Origin: CALVGQ01 sp964370435
GTDB lineage: Bacteria; Bacillota_I; Bacilli_A; Erysipelotrichales; Erysipelotrichaceae
Direction: 5' to 3'
NCBI GenBank assembly: GCA_964370435.1
Contig: CAYJJG010000010.1
Span: forward strand, 1 to 57,910
Length of the DNA: 57,910 nt
In this document: in pieces, positions 40,601 to 50,341 of the stretch
Numbering within the stretch: position 1 is the first letter of the stretch
How the letters are laid out: every line of letters begins with the position of its first letter
Notes under the pieces: model-generated
Seen by the model: only the letters and a program-made list of their open reading frames with translations
Told to the model about the DNA's origin: nothing
Database searches by the model: none
Made by a program: the position numbers and the translations under genes

Positions 40601-41791
40601 AATGTTAGTGAAAACTCATGTCGTCATTTAGATGGACGTGGAATCGTAATGATTGGTGCCGAAGTTAAAGAAGGAGACATCCTTGTTGGTAAAGTAACTC
40701 CAAAAGGACAAAGTGAAATTTCTCCAGAAGAAAAATTACTACTTGCAATCTTTGGTGAAAAAAGCCGTGAAGTTCGCGATAATTCATTAAAAGTACCTCA
40801 TGGTGGTGCTGGTATTGTGCACAGTGTTCGTATCTTTAAACGTGAAGAAGGACATGATTTGCCTCCAGGAGTAAATGAAGTAGTTAAAGTATATATTGTA
40901 CAAAAACGTAAAATCTCTGAAGGAGATAAAATGGCAGGTCGCCATGGTAATAAAGGGGTTATCTCTAGAATATTACCAGCAGAAGACATGCCATATATGG
41001 AAGATGGAACACCAGTGGATATCATGTTGAATCCATTCGGGGTACCTTCTCGTATGAATATCGGACAGGTATTAGAAATTCACTTAGGTTTCGCAGCTAT
41101 GAAATTAGGTGTTAAATTTGCCACTCCAGTATTTGATGGAATAAGTAATGAAGAGCTAAAAGATATTATGAAAGAAGCGCAGTGTACTGAAGATGGTAAA
41201 CAAGTGCTTTATGATGGACGTACTGGTGAAGCTTATGATGAGCGTATCTCTGTTGGGGTTATGCACATGATTAAATTAGCCCACATGGTTGATGATAAAC
41301 TTCATGCTCGTGCAACAGGACCATATAGCTTAGTAACACAACAACCACTAGGTGGTAAAGCACAAAATGGTGGACAACGTTTTGGAGAAATGGAAGTTTG
41401 GGCACTTCAAGCTTATGGGGCTGCGCATACTTTACAAGAAATCTTAACTGTTAAATCAGATGATATTGCAGGAAGAACAAAAACATATGAAGCCATTATT
41501 AAAGGTAAGGATATTCCAGAACCAGGAATGCCTGAATCGTTTAGAGTACTAAAACACGAACTTCAAGCTTTAGCAATCGATGTTAAAATGCTAGATGAAG
41601 AGGGTGTAGAAGTAGATATGAAGAGAATCAGTGATACCGATGAAGCAGAAGAAACAATTATTGAAAAAATTGTAGCAGAACCGATTGAAGAATCTTTCGT
41701 GGAAGAAAGCTATGATGATGAAGATGAACCGCAAGAAGCGGCTGTAGTCGGTTTTGATGAAGAATATGACGATGAATTAGGGGGTCTGTAA
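37640..41791 (+). CDS. rpoB: DNA-directed RNA polymerase subunit beta
   Basis: Catalytic beta subunit of RNA polymerase. At 1383 residues it is about 190 longer than Bacillus RpoB (1193). Most of the extra length lies between GRYKLGKKL (near 327) and DDIDMLGNRR (near 585), as in Mollicutes. The rifampicin region is otherwise conserved (SSQLSQFMDQQNPLAEL, then KRRISALGPGGL), but the residue equal to E. coli His526 is Asn667 (codon 39638-39640). The C-terminus has an acidic tail after the conserved WALQAYGAAHTLQEI. rpoC follows after 2 bases. SD AAAGGATGG. Confidence 0.98.
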   Translation: MTKKQSYRVVELGASATRRDYSKVSGTLELPNLVEIQTDSFEWFIKEGMKEVFDDIYPIQNFNGDIKLNFLNYEVGTPKYEVSECKYREANYAAPLKAKMELQVTDNETGEILTKYEDVFLGDFPLMTPTGTFIINGGERVIVSQIVRSPGAYYDLVAEEKTGKENFTSELIPSRGTWLELMSDSKKAALGRLMNMSVDRKRKILSTVLYKAIGCSLDLKNTDDTHDTTKINKFLGALGLEVHKDITVEDEPREFLNAYMQLYTSLFGNYEEIRNTLAADKINTTTEALLTIYENQRADEIPTLDGSITLMNAKFFDHRRYDLTAAGRYKLGKKLSVLDRLEGNVLAEDIIGVDGNALLKAGTLIGKEERNATKNELAKGLSMKAYPFNHLFSHPHTAVVSTTDTYALVGRILANDVETNDYTFETGTVLTLTDIYKLSKEVKEIKIYTGIIAQPVNLTKENVTSVLDYGSRMFVMGRITENGNDYLIDDELCVERYLPDVEITPMLNETSEKLMLAAANNNLTVWLVGAAVSVVKVHPVNNPDHVVNVVGLDPLNLKKTITTSDMYAFYSYQLNMLDGVGSVDDIDMLGNRRIRTVGELIQNQFRIGLSRMERVVKERMSIAELAALTPKQLTNIRPLTAAIKEFFSSSQLSQFMDQQNPLAELTNKRRISALGPGGLTRERAGFEVRDVHNSSYGRICPIETPEGPNIGLINNLTTYARVNEYGFIQTPYRIVKEGGHVTEEVVYLSADEEKDYAIAQANEVIEGVLVNDNVVARIAGETVMVRRDQVELADVSPKQIVSVATACIPFLENDDASRALMGANMQRQAVPLLNPHSPYVGTGIEHRIAKDSGSGVVCVDDGIVSYVDATKIVVDGTNGKKEYELMKFRRSNAGTCLNQRPIVKHGASVKAGDILADGPSMENGELALGQNVTIAFMTWHGYNYEDAIIMSERMVKEDVYTSIHIEEYDIECRETKLGPEEITRDIPNVSENSCRHLDGRGIVMIGAEVKEGDILVGKVTPKGQSEISPEEKLLLAIFGEKSREVRDNSLKVPHGGAGIVHSVRIFKREEGHDLPPGVNEVVKVYIVQKRKISEGDKMAGRHGNKGVISRILPAEDMPYMEDGTPVDIMLNPFGVPSRMNIGQVLEIHLGFAAMKLGVKFATPVFDGISNEELKDIMKEAQCTEDGKQVLYDGRTGEAYDERISVGVMHMIKLAHMVDDKLHARATGPYSLVTQQPLGGKAQNGGQRFGEMEVWALQAYGAAHTLQEILTVKSDDIAGRTKTYEAIIKGKDIPEPGMPESFRVLKHELQALAIDVKMLDEEGVEVDMKRISDTDEAEETIIEKIVAEPIEESFVEESYDDEDEPQEAAVVGFDEEYDDELGGL

Positions 41792-41793
41792 CA

Positions 41794-44700
41794 ATGAGTA
41801 TAAATAAATTTTCCTCAATTCAAATAGGACTAGCTTCACCTGAAAGAATCCGTGATTGGTCATTTGGAGAAGTTAAGAAACCTGAAACAATTAACTACCG
41901 ATCTCAAAAACCAGAACGAGATGGTTTATTTTGCGAGCGCATTTTCGGCCCTTCAAAAGACTGGGAATGTTATTGCGGTAAATACAAAAAAGTACGCTAT
42001 AAAGGTGTAGTTTGTGATCGTTGTGGTGTTGAAATCACAAAATCTAATGTACGACGTGAGCGTATGGGACACATAGAACTTGCTGCACCAGTTGCTCATA
42101 TCTGGTACTTGCGTGGAATTCCTTCACGCATGGCACTACTTTTAAATGTTGCTAATAAAGCGCTTGAAGAAGTTGTTTACTTCGTATCATGGGTAGTAAC
42201 TGATCCTATGGATACTACACTTTCATACAAACAAATTATTTCTGAGCGTGAATACCGAGAACAAACCGCAAAATATGGTCCAGGAAGCTTTGTTGCACAA
42301 ACTGGAGCTGAAGCTGTTCAAACTCTTTTAGAACAAGTGGACTTAGAAAAAGAACACAAAGAAGTATTAGTTGAATTAGAAAATGCAACAGGAGACAAGC
42401 GTAAAAAATTAATTAAACGTTTAGAAACCATTGAAGCATTTGTTAAGTCAGAAAACCAACCAGAATGGATGGTATTAACTGCACTTCCAGTTATTCCACC
42501 TGATTTAAGACCGATGTTACAATTAGATGGTGGACGTTTTGCAACAAGTGATTTAAATGACTTATATCGCCGTGTAATTACACGTAATAATCGTCTTAAG
42601 AAATTACTTGAACTTGGAACACCAGCCATTATCGTTCAAAACGAAAAGCGTATGCTTCAAGAAGCAGTTGATGCACTTATCGATAATGGACGTCGTTCAA
42701 AACCAATTACTGGTGCAGGAGGAAGAACTTTAAAATCTCTTTCTCACTCACTTAAAGGTAAACAAGGGCGCTTCCGTCAGAACTTACTAGGAAAACGTGT
42801 AGACTTTTCAGGACGTTCAGTAATTGCGGTAGGACCAGATTTAAAGATGTATCAATGTGGTATACCACGTGAAATGGCAATTCAACTTTATAAGCCATTT
42901 GTTATAAATGAAATTGTAAATCAAGAAATTGCTTCTAATCCAAAAACAGCTGAAAAACTAATCGATCGTCAAGATTCTAGAGTTTGGGATGTTGTGGAAC
43001 AAGTTATTGAAAACCATCCAGTATTCTTAAATCGTGCACCGACATTACACCGTTTAGGTATTCAAGCATTTAAACCTAAATTAGTTGAAGGAAGAGCTAT
43101 TCGTCTTCATCCACTTGTGTGTACTGCCTTTAATGCCGATTTCGATGGTGACCAAATGGCAGTCCATCTTCCATTAAGTGAAGAAGCACGTGCTGAAGCA
43201 GAAATTTTAATGTTAGGATCTAATAATATTTTAGGACCTAAAGATGGTAAACCAATCGTTACGCCATCGCAAGATATGGTGCTTGGTAATTATTATCTTA
43301 ATATGGAAGAAACTGCGGAAGAGTTCTATCAAAAAGCAGAAGAAATTGAAAAATTAGGTGATAGTGAAACTGCAGCAATGTGGAGACGTTTTGGAGACAA
43401 TGAAGGACATGTTTTTAAAGATATTAAAGAAGTTTTAATGGCTTATCAAAATAAAGTTATTCATCTTCATACACGTATAGCTATTATTGCTGGATCTTTA
43501 AAGAAAGATAATTTCACTGAGGATCAAAAACGTTCGTATTTAGTGACTACTGCTGGGAAAGTCATCTTTAATGAAATGTTCCCACCAGATTTCCCATATA
43601 TCAACTATGTAAGTGTTGATTCTTTAAAAGCAACTCCTGATTCAGAATTCCTTGCTAAGGGAAGCAATATTAAAGAAGAAATAGCTAAAAAACCATTAAA
43701 TCCTGAATTTAAGAAAAAAGATTTGAGTAGTGTAATCGCCGAAGTGTTTATTCGCTATCAAACTGCAGGTACTGCCTCAGTTCTCGATAAGATTAAAGAC
43801 ATGGGATTTGAATATTCAACGGTTGCAGGAATGACGGTTTCACTAGCAGATATTAATGTTGCACCAAATAAACAACAGTACGTAGAAGAGGGTAAAGCGA
43901 AAGCAGACCAACTTCAAAAATTATTGAAACGCGGATTACTTACTCCGCCAGAGTGGGAAAGACATTTCTCTAGACTTTGGGATGATATTAAGAAAAATAT
44001 TGGAGATGAAGTTATGCGTAGTCTACCACGTAAAAATCCAATTAATATGATGGCGGTTTCAGGAGCTCGTGGTAATGCATCACACTTTACTCAGCTTGCA
44101 GGTATGCGTGGATTAATGGCTAAGCCAACTCAATCTAAATCAAGAAAAGAATACCAACCATCTATTGTAGAGGTTCCTATTTATTCTTGTTTCCGTGAAG
44201 GATTAAATGTGTCAGAATTTTTCCTTTCGACTCATGGTGTGCGTAAAGGATTAACGGATACAGCCTTAAAAACTGCAGAGTCAGGATACTTAACACGTCG
44301 ACTTGTCGATGTAGCTCAAGATGTAACTATTTCAGAAGATGATTGTGGTACTGATCGTGGATATTATGTTGAACAACTACTTGATCGTAAAGATAATTCT
44401 ATCATTGAAAGTTTCTTTGATCGCATTGTTGGACGTTACACAAAATCAGAAATACTTCATCCTGTTACTAATGAAGTAATTTTAGGAGAAGATGAATACA
44501 TCGATGATTTAGTAGCAAAAGAAATCGTTGATGCAGGAGTTACTTCTGCTTATATTAGAAACACCTTCACTTGTGAAAGTATTAAAGGTATTTGTAAGAA
44601 GTGTTATGGCCGTAATATGGCAACTGGTAACGACGTTGAAGTTGGTGAATCAGTTGGAATCATGGCCGCACAATCTATTGGTGAGCCAGGTACTCAGTTA

Positions 44701-45624
44701 ACGATGCGTACTTTCCACACCGGTGGGGTTGCGTCAGGTACAGATGGGGATATCACACAAGGTTTACCGCGTGTTGAAGAACTATTTGAAGCACGTTGTC
44801 CAAAACATGTTACAGTGTTATCTAAAATTGATGGAGAAATTACTGAAATTTCAGAATTAGAAGGCGGATTAGGAACTAAAATCATAGTAACTAATGAAAC
44901 CGAAAGCATCGAGCACAAATGTGACTTAACACAAAATGTGCGTTCTTGGATGAAAGTTGGAACTAAAGTAGTAGTTGGTGAAAAATTAACTGAAGGGCAA
45001 GTAAATCCTAAAGAATTATTGGAAGTAGCCGGTGTTAATGAAGTTCAAAAATACATTTTGAAAGAAGTTAAGAAAGTTTATGCTTCTCAAGGTATTGAAA
45101 TTTCTGATAAACATATTGAAGTTATCATTCGCCAAATGCTGAAGAAAATTATCATTATCGATGGTGGTGATAGTAACTTAAGTGCGGGACAAAGCTTATC
45201 ATTACAAAGTGTTACTAAAATTAATCAAAATATTTTATTGTCTGGTAAAAAACCTGCAATCTTTGGACCAACATTATTAGGGATAACCAAAGCTTCTGTA
45301 GAAACAGACAGTTACCTATCAGCAGCTTCATTCCAAGAAACAACTAAAGTTTTAACGGATGCAGCTATCAAAGGAAAAGTTGATCATCTTGTTGGCCTTA
45401 AAGAAAATGTATTAATTGGAAAATTAATTCCTGCTGGTACAGGTTCAGACAACAAAGACCGTAAATCAACTAGATTAATTGAAGTTAGAGCAAAAGAACT
45501 TCGTGAAATTCGTGAAATTAATAATAATTTTTACGATGAAGATGAAGTGATGTTAGAAACTATTGTTAATGGAACTAATGACCATGTTAGCGAACTTATT
45601 AGTGATTTATTAACAGAAGAATAA
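41794..45624 (+). CDS. rpoC: DNA-directed RNA polymerase subunit beta'
   Basis: Largest catalytic subunit, 1276 residues. It has the N-terminal zinc ribbon CYCGKYKKVRYKGVVCDRCG (near 67-86), the Mg-binding NADFDGDQMAVH (near 446-457), the bridge-helix/trigger-loop region GARGNASHFTQLAGMRGLM and the second cysteine cluster CESIKGICKKCYG. About 75 residues longer than Bacillus RpoC, mainly through local loops. Its SD (GGGGGTC) lies in the last codons of rpoB, so the two are coupled. Confidence 0.98.
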   Translation: MSINKFSSIQIGLASPERIRDWSFGEVKKPETINYRSQKPERDGLFCERIFGPSKDWECYCGKYKKVRYKGVVCDRCGVEITKSNVRRERMGHIELAAPVAHIWYLRGIPSRMALLLNVANKALEEVVYFVSWVVTDPMDTTLSYKQIISEREYREQTAKYGPGSFVAQTGAEAVQTLLEQVDLEKEHKEVLVELENATGDKRKKLIKRLETIEAFVKSENQPEWMVLTALPVIPPDLRPMLQLDGGRFATSDLNDLYRRVITRNNRLKKLLELGTPAIIVQNEKRMLQEAVDALIDNGRRSKPITGAGGRTLKSLSHSLKGKQGRFRQNLLGKRVDFSGRSVIAVGPDLKMYQCGIPREMAIQLYKPFVINEIVNQEIASNPKTAEKLIDRQDSRVWDVVEQVIENHPVFLNRAPTLHRLGIQAFKPKLVEGRAIRLHPLVCTAFNADFDGDQMAVHLPLSEEARAEAEILMLGSNNILGPKDGKPIVTPSQDMVLGNYYLNMEETAEEFYQKAEEIEKLGDSETAAMWRRFGDNEGHVFKDIKEVLMAYQNKVIHLHTRIAIIAGSLKKDNFTEDQKRSYLVTTAGKVIFNEMFPPDFPYINYVSVDSLKATPDSEFLAKGSNIKEEIAKKPLNPEFKKKDLSSVIAEVFIRYQTAGTASVLDKIKDMGFEYSTVAGMTVSLADINVAPNKQQYVEEGKAKADQLQKLLKRGLLTPPEWERHFSRLWDDIKKNIGDEVMRSLPRKNPINMMAVSGARGNASHFTQLAGMRGLMAKPTQSKSRKEYQPSIVEVPIYSCFREGLNVSEFFLSTHGVRKGLTDTALKTAESGYLTRRLVDVAQDVTISEDDCGTDRGYYVEQLLDRKDNSIIESFFDRIVGRYTKSEILHPVTNEVILGEDEYIDDLVAKEIVDAGVTSAYIRNTFTCESIKGICKKCYGRNMATGNDVEVGESVGIMAAQSIGEPGTQLTMRTFHTGGVASGTDGDITQGLPRVEELFEARCPKHVTVLSKIDGEITEISELEGGLGTKIIVTNETESIEHKCDLTQNVRSWMKVGTKVVVGEKLTEGQVNPKELLEVAGVNEVQKYILKEVKKVYASQGIEISDKHIEVIIRQMLKKIIIIDGGDSNLSAGQSLSLQSVTKINQNILLSGKKPAIFGPTLLGITKASVETDSYLSAASFQETTKVLTDAAIKGKVDHLVGLKENVLIGKLIPAGTGSDNKDRKSTRLIEVRAKELREIREINNNFYDEDEVMLETIVNGTNDHVSELISDLLTEE

Positions 45625-45636
45625 CAAATAAATTTT

Positions 45637-45670
45637 AAAAGTGACCCTTTAAAAAGGAGTCGCTTTTTTT
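45637..45670 (+). terminator. Terminator of rpoBC
   Basis: AAAAGTGAC and GTCGCTTTT (9 bp, one G-U) with inner CC/GG pairing, followed by TTT and more; it starts 13 bases after the rpoC stop. Confidence 0.88.
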
Positions 45671-45707
45671 AGCTAGCAACTACATTGTGATTTTTTTTAC
45701 AAAAAAC

Positions 45708-45735
45708 TTTACATTATTAGGAGATTTGTTACAAT
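45708..45735 (+). promoter_or_regulatory. Sigma-A promoter of the secreted flavin reductase gene
   Basis: TTTACA (45708-45713), 16-base spacer, TACAAT (45730-45735), 18 bases before the ATG at 45754, with GGAGGAAG between. Confidence 0.68.
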
Positions 45736-45753
45736 AAAAGCGGAGGAAGAGAA

Positions 45754-47637
45754 ATGAAAAAAATATTAAATCTTATTTTAGTACTAGGCTTATTATTTGT
45801 TTCACTTACAGGTTGTACTACAGAAGAACCAACAACTGGTGAAACTTATGATGTGGCTGATGGTACTTATCGCGGTGTTGGTGCAGGTTTCGCAGGGGAC
45901 ATCGTTGTTGATGTTACAATAACTGGAAAAGCAATTACAGATATCGTTATCGTTGAACATGTAGAAACAATACCAAGTGGCGTTGATGAAATGCCGGGGC
46001 GTATTTTAGAAAATGGCATGGAAGCAGATGTTGTTGCTGGAACTACTGTTTCATCTGAAGGTATTAAAGCAGCTGTAACTAATGCTATTGACGTTGCTAT
46101 GGGCAATGTTGAAGCAGTAGTAGTTGAAGAAGGAAAACAAATTATCGTTGTTGGTGGAGGAAACTCTGGGATGACGGCAGCATTTTATGCATTAGAAGCT
46201 GGTCAATCAGTAGTATTATTCGAAAAACAAGGTAAACTTGGTGGAACTTTTGGTGGAGGAACTTGGATTACTACAGGTTCTGACATTCAAATTGCGCAAG
46301 GAATTACTAACGATAGTGTTGAAGCGTTTAACGCAGATATCGTTCGCTTAAATGAAAGTTACCAAAATCGTACAGGAGATACAGATTATTGGCTAAATGA
46401 AGAATTAACTACTTATTTTGGTGAGCACATGGCTCCAATTACAAACTGGATGGAAGATTTAGGTGCAGGATTTAGCGAAGGTGTTATTGGAAACCCTACA
46501 TTATATGAGCCACATGATGTAATGCGCGTTTTATCTGGTGGAGATCGTCAATCTTATACTGATGTAATGGTTGAAGCATTAAATCCTTATCAAGAATCTG
46601 GACAATTACAAATTGTTATGAACACAAATGTTGATGATATTATCATTGAAGAAGGTAATGTCACTGGTGTTGTGTATACTTTAGATGGTGTTCAAGCAGA
46701 ATACAAAGCTCCTGCGACAATTCTTGCAACAGGTGGTTATGGATACAATCCTGAATTAATTGCAAGAGCAGGGCTTGAAAACTATACTTCAAGTACACCA
46801 GCATTCCAAACAGGCGATGGATATTTATGGGCTGAAGAAGCTGGTGCAGAATTAAAGAATATGGATTTTATCACGACGTATGCTGCTGGAATTAAAACAG
46901 AAGCTACTGGTCTAACACAAACTTATGCTATTCGTGTTAAAGAATTCGGAGATATCGTTTTTGTAAACAGCGATGGAGAAAGATTCATCGATGAATTTGG
47001 TCCAGGAGATGGATCAACGTATGATGCAATTACTAGCGAATGGAAAAAACAAGAAGATAACTATGTTTATATCGCAGTATCACAATCACAAATTGATGCT
47101 ATGAAAGCAAGAGAAGCAACATTATTAAGCAGAGATACTGAATGGGCTAGCTTTGAAAAACTATTAGCAGAAGGCGAAGCAGTGTTCCAAGGAGCAACTG
47201 CAGAAGAAGTAGCTGAAAAAGCTGGAATTGACGCGACTGTATTTGCTGAAACTATAGCTAAATACAATGGATATGTTGATGCAGGTGTTGATGCAGATTT
47301 CGGAAGAGAAAACGTTACTACAGTTAAATCTAGTACTGGAGAAATGGTTGACTTAGGAAGAGATACATTCACTAAATTAGAAGGTGATATCTATTTAATC
47401 AGAACTAATCCTTATATTATGATTTGTGCTGGTGGTGTTGATGTTAATACTATGGGTCAAGCATTAGATGCAAACAGAGAACCTATCGATGGATTATTTA
47501 TCACAGGAGAAATGATTGGTATGGCCAATGCATTTGGACGTACAACAATCGGTGGTGTTGGTAATACAGGTAGTTCAGTTTGGGGTCACATGACAGGTGT
47601 AGGTGCGGCAGAATACGTATCTTCATTAGCTGAATAA
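45754..47637 (+). CDS. Secreted FMN/FAD reductase lipoprotein (fumarate/urocanate-reductase-like)
   Basis: Extracytoplasmic flavoprotein reducing an organic electron acceptor. The lipobox is LTGC (Cys21). The FMN_bind domain (about 35-118) carries the flavinylation motif DVVAGTTVS, with Thr98 the likely covalent FMN site made by an ApbE transferase. The FAD domain starts at IIVVGGGNSGMTAAFYALEAG (about 130-150) and has GKLGGTFGGGTWIT, SDGERFIDEFG and the C-terminal GRTTIGGVGNTGSS. There is no heme-binding CxxCH. Length 627. Related enzymes reduce fumarate, urocanate or other acrylates at the surface; substrate not decided. Single gene with its own promoter and terminator. Confidence 0.88.
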   Translation: MKKILNLILVLGLLFVSLTGCTTEEPTTGETYDVADGTYRGVGAGFAGDIVVDVTITGKAITDIVIVEHVETIPSGVDEMPGRILENGMEADVVAGTTVSSEGIKAAVTNAIDVAMGNVEAVVVEEGKQIIVVGGGNSGMTAAFYALEAGQSVVLFEKQGKLGGTFGGGTWITTGSDIQIAQGITNDSVEAFNADIVRLNESYQNRTGDTDYWLNEELTTYFGEHMAPITNWMEDLGAGFSEGVIGNPTLYEPHDVMRVLSGGDRQSYTDVMVEALNPYQESGQLQIVMNTNVDDIIIEEGNVTGVVYTLDGVQAEYKAPATILATGGYGYNPELIARAGLENYTSSTPAFQTGDGYLWAEEAGAELKNMDFITTYAAGIKTEATGLTQTYAIRVKEFGDIVFVNSDGERFIDEFGPGDGSTYDAITSEWKKQEDNYVYIAVSQSQIDAMKAREATLLSRDTEWASFEKLLAEGEAVFQGATAEEVAEKAGIDATVFAETIAKYNGYVDAGVDADFGRENVTTVKSSTGEMVDLGRDTFTKLEGDIYLIRTNPYIMICAGGVDVNTMGQALDANREPIDGLFITGEMIGMANAFGRTTIGGVGNTGSSVWGHMTGVGAAEYVSSLAE

Positions 47638-47645
47638 AACAAACT

Positions 47646-47671
47646 AAAGAGGGGTAAACTCCTCTTTTTTA
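47646..47671 (+). terminator. Terminator of the secreted reductase gene
   Basis: AAAGAGG and CCTCTTT (7 bp), 8-base loop, then TTTATTTT, 8 bases after the stop. Confidence 0.85.
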
Positions 47672-47704
47672 TTTTACAATACACTATTTAATTTATACGA
47701 ATAG

Positions 47705-47749
47705 TAAAAAAACTAGAAACGATTATTTTGAAAATAAGCTGCTCTAGTT
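47705..47749 (-). terminator. Terminator of the LevR-like regulator gene
   Basis: On the minus strand AACTAGA and TCTAGTT enclose an inner ATTTT/AAAAT hairpin, followed by T5 or more. It lies about 120 bases after the regulator stop. Confidence 0.72.
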
Positions 47750-47870
47750 CAATTATATTTTATGGGGTTCTATTTAATTTTTTTGACACAAAACTAATTC
47801 TAATAAATAGACTGTTGACAAATAGTAAATGCTAATAGGATTATTAATTATAACAATTAAATTCATATTC

Positions 47871-50210
47871 TTATTCATCATTTAATATTGGAAGAGGGGC
47901 TTGTTGCTTATTAATTTCTAAAAACACCTCAGTTAAACAAAATATTTCATTTCTTGGTATTGTTATGTCGTATTGATTTTTAAGTTTGACCATATTATTT
48001 TCCACTATTTTAATGATATTTCTATTCTGTTTATAAAACTCATTAAAATTTTTATTACTGATATCTAAGATTTCTCTTTTGATTAATCTTTCTACCATAA
48101 ATGCAACATGTGTTACAAACTTGAATATCAAAACGTCAGACATTTCAATTTTCATTTTGTTTGATATATTAATTAAAGAATCTAAAGCCAAGTCACACAA
48201 CTTCACAGGGTTTAAGAAAGATAAATATTGTGTCAAATAAGTATTCTTTAGATACTCTTCAACAGTATTTGATTTTGAAGTATATCCGCTATCATATAAT
48301 TCCTGATTGATGAAAGAAAAATCATCAATCAGAGTATTATTATCGTTAAGCAATTCCATAATTTTAGGTATTAAATATAAATTAATAGAATCGCTGATAA
48401 TAATTGGATTAAATTTGTGTTTCAATTCATTTTTCAAATCATAAGAAAGAGGTTCTGAACAAAGCATTACTATACCCCTACTATTTTCTTGATGATTTTT
48501 TAAAATACTACCATTACTTAACTGTAATTCAATTGAATTAAGTTTAGAAACATTATTGTTAACGGAAAATTTATTGGCAAGACTAAAAAAGGTTTCTGCT
48601 ATTAAATCGCTGCTTGATACTATATAAAGGTGCAGTGTTGAATTCATAATAATAGATTTTGTCTGAGCTAAATAACAGTCTAAAAAAGTTAATTGAATTT
48701 GATTTAACTTAATATTAAACTTACTATTTAATATAGATGCAATATTATTTAATTCATCGCTATGCTCTAAATTCTTCATACAGGACTGTCTAAAAAGCGG
48801 TAAAGAAGTAAATTCGTTAGTAAGATATAAAATAGAATCAAAAAAGCCGTAATAAAGATTCTTGTTTCTATTTAAAAAACTATCATTTAATACCACATTT
48901 AAACACAACACAAGATCATTATTCGCAAAGGCATAAGAATTAGAATAAAGTGTGCTTAATGATATTTGAATTTTATTTTTAACTAGCAGGCGAATTTGTT
49001 GAAGCACATCTAAGTTATTAAAAGCAGATAGAGAAGTTATGCTTCCGTCATCTAAATACTTTATTTTTTTATCTATCTCACTAATAAAATCTATATTTTC
49101 AAAAGGTGAAAAAATAAATTTATCCATATCCAAGATATCATAAATCGAATAAAGCTCAATGTGACGAGAATCAATAATAGTGACTGAATTTAATAGTTTA
49201 TCGCTTAAATTGGAAAAATTAATCTCTACAGTATTATTTGTTGAACATCTTAGTAAAGAAGACATGGTGTACTGTATTTCCCTTTTAAGGGAATACAAGT
49301 TGTCTGGATAATGAGACATAACAAAGCAATTAATTATATTTTTCGGAACTGTAACAATGCGATTAATTCTTTTAACTTCTTCATCAATCATACTTAATAT
49401 TATAAGCATTTTTTCTTTAACAGTTCTATCATTAAAAGGCGGTATTGTAATATTTATGGGCGTACTAATAGATTTATTGTCATCAACAGAGTTAGTTAGC
49501 ACAATAAATACAGGTATACTATAAAGGGCACTGTTGATAAGCTTAGATAAAGCTGCTAATTGCCGTGTAGATAATAAAGCATAATCATATAGAACAATCA
49601 TTTGTTTTTTTGATCGATCAATTAAATCATTAATATTAACACTCTCATCAACATTAGAACAATCTACTTCAATTAAGTCATGAAAGGATTCATAATGTTG
49701 TTTTTTTAATGCATAATTAAATACCCCTTGTAAGACTAGTCTTTTTCCGGTACCTTGTTCACCAAATAAAGTTGTTGATATACCATGCGGAGGGTATTCA
49801 ATAGCTGTTTTTAATTGCTCAACCACATCATAAAGTGATTCATTCTCATTAATTCCAAAAATAGAAGAAAATGGATTATTTATATTCGAGCTTTTAAAAA
49901 TGCTGTTGTTTAAAAACTGAGAAAATTCTTCTGAAGAGGACATAACATTTGGACATAAAACATCAGGATAACTTTCAGTTATCGCCCTTATAGAGAAATA
50001 AATTGTTGGTCGTCCTAATACTTTTGTTAATAGTTCCAAATCATTCAATCTGTTTAGGATTCTAGAAATGTTTGCTCTGTCAATAAAAAGATCCAAGGAA
50101 AGATTTAAAGCATCGTAACCTAGATTGTAGTAGTCATTATTATTGATAGCTTGGAGTGTCTTTTCATAAATAATATTATGGATCTCTGTTTCACGTTTTG
50201 TTAGTTTCAT
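47871..50210 (-). CDS. LevR/MtlR-like PTS regulator with degenerate AAA+ domain
   Basis: Transcriptional regulator, 779 residues. Start at ATG 50210 (GGAGGAAAGAT upstream) and not at 50357. Layout: helix-turn-helix (1-75, with ANISRILNRL and LGRPTIYF); AAA+ domain (about 110-350) with Walker A GEQGTGK (150-156); C-terminal PTS-regulation and EIIA-like regions to 779. Only about 45 residues separate Walker A from the Walker B position (MIVLYDYALL), which lacks the acidic DE pair, and no GAFTGA-like loop is visible. The EIIA-like site reads LYIVSSSDL with no His. It is divergent from the PTS operon it probably controls. PRD phosphorylation could still sense PTS activity. Confidence 0.8.
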   Translation of the reverse strand: MKLTKRETEIHNIIYEKTLQAINNNDYYNLGYDALNLSLDLFIDRANISRILNRLNDLELLTKVLGRPTIYFSIRAITESYPDVLCPNVMSSSEEFSQFLNNSIFKSSNINNPFSSIFGINENESLYDVVEQLKTAIEYPPHGISTTLFGEQGTGKRLVLQGVFNYALKKQHYESFHDLIEVDCSNVDESVNINDLIDRSKKQMIVLYDYALLSTRQLAALSKLINSALYSIPVFIVLTNSVDDNKSISTPINITIPPFNDRTVKEKMLIILSMIDEEVKRINRIVTVPKNIINCFVMSHYPDNLYSLKREIQYTMSSLLRCSTNNTVEINFSNLSDKLLNSVTIIDSRHIELYSIYDILDMDKFIFSPFENIDFISEIDKKIKYLDDGSITSLSAFNNLDVLQQIRLLVKNKIQISLSTLYSNSYAFANNDLVLCLNVVLNDSFLNRNKNLYYGFFDSILYLTNEFTSLPLFRQSCMKNLEHSDELNNIASILNSKFNIKLNQIQLTFLDCYLAQTKSIIMNSTLHLYIVSSSDLIAETFFSLANKFSVNNNVSKLNSIELQLSNGSILKNHQENSRGIVMLCSEPLSYDLKNELKHKFNPIIISDSINLYLIPKIMELLNDNNTLIDDFSFINQELYDSGYTSKSNTVEEYLKNTYLTQYLSFLNPVKLCDLALDSLINISNKMKIEMSDVLIFKFVTHVAFMVERLIKREILDISNKNFNEFYKQNRNIIKIVENNMVKLKNQYDITIPRNEIFCLTEVFLEINKQQAPLPILNDE

Positions 50211-50341
50211 ATCTTTCCTCCAGAAATAAATTTGATTAAAGCGGACAAAATAAACTATGAAAATCAGTACAATTTTTATTAGTGCATAAATTAATGAATT
50301 AATACACTTAATCGAAATGAGCAAAACATAATAAAGACGAT

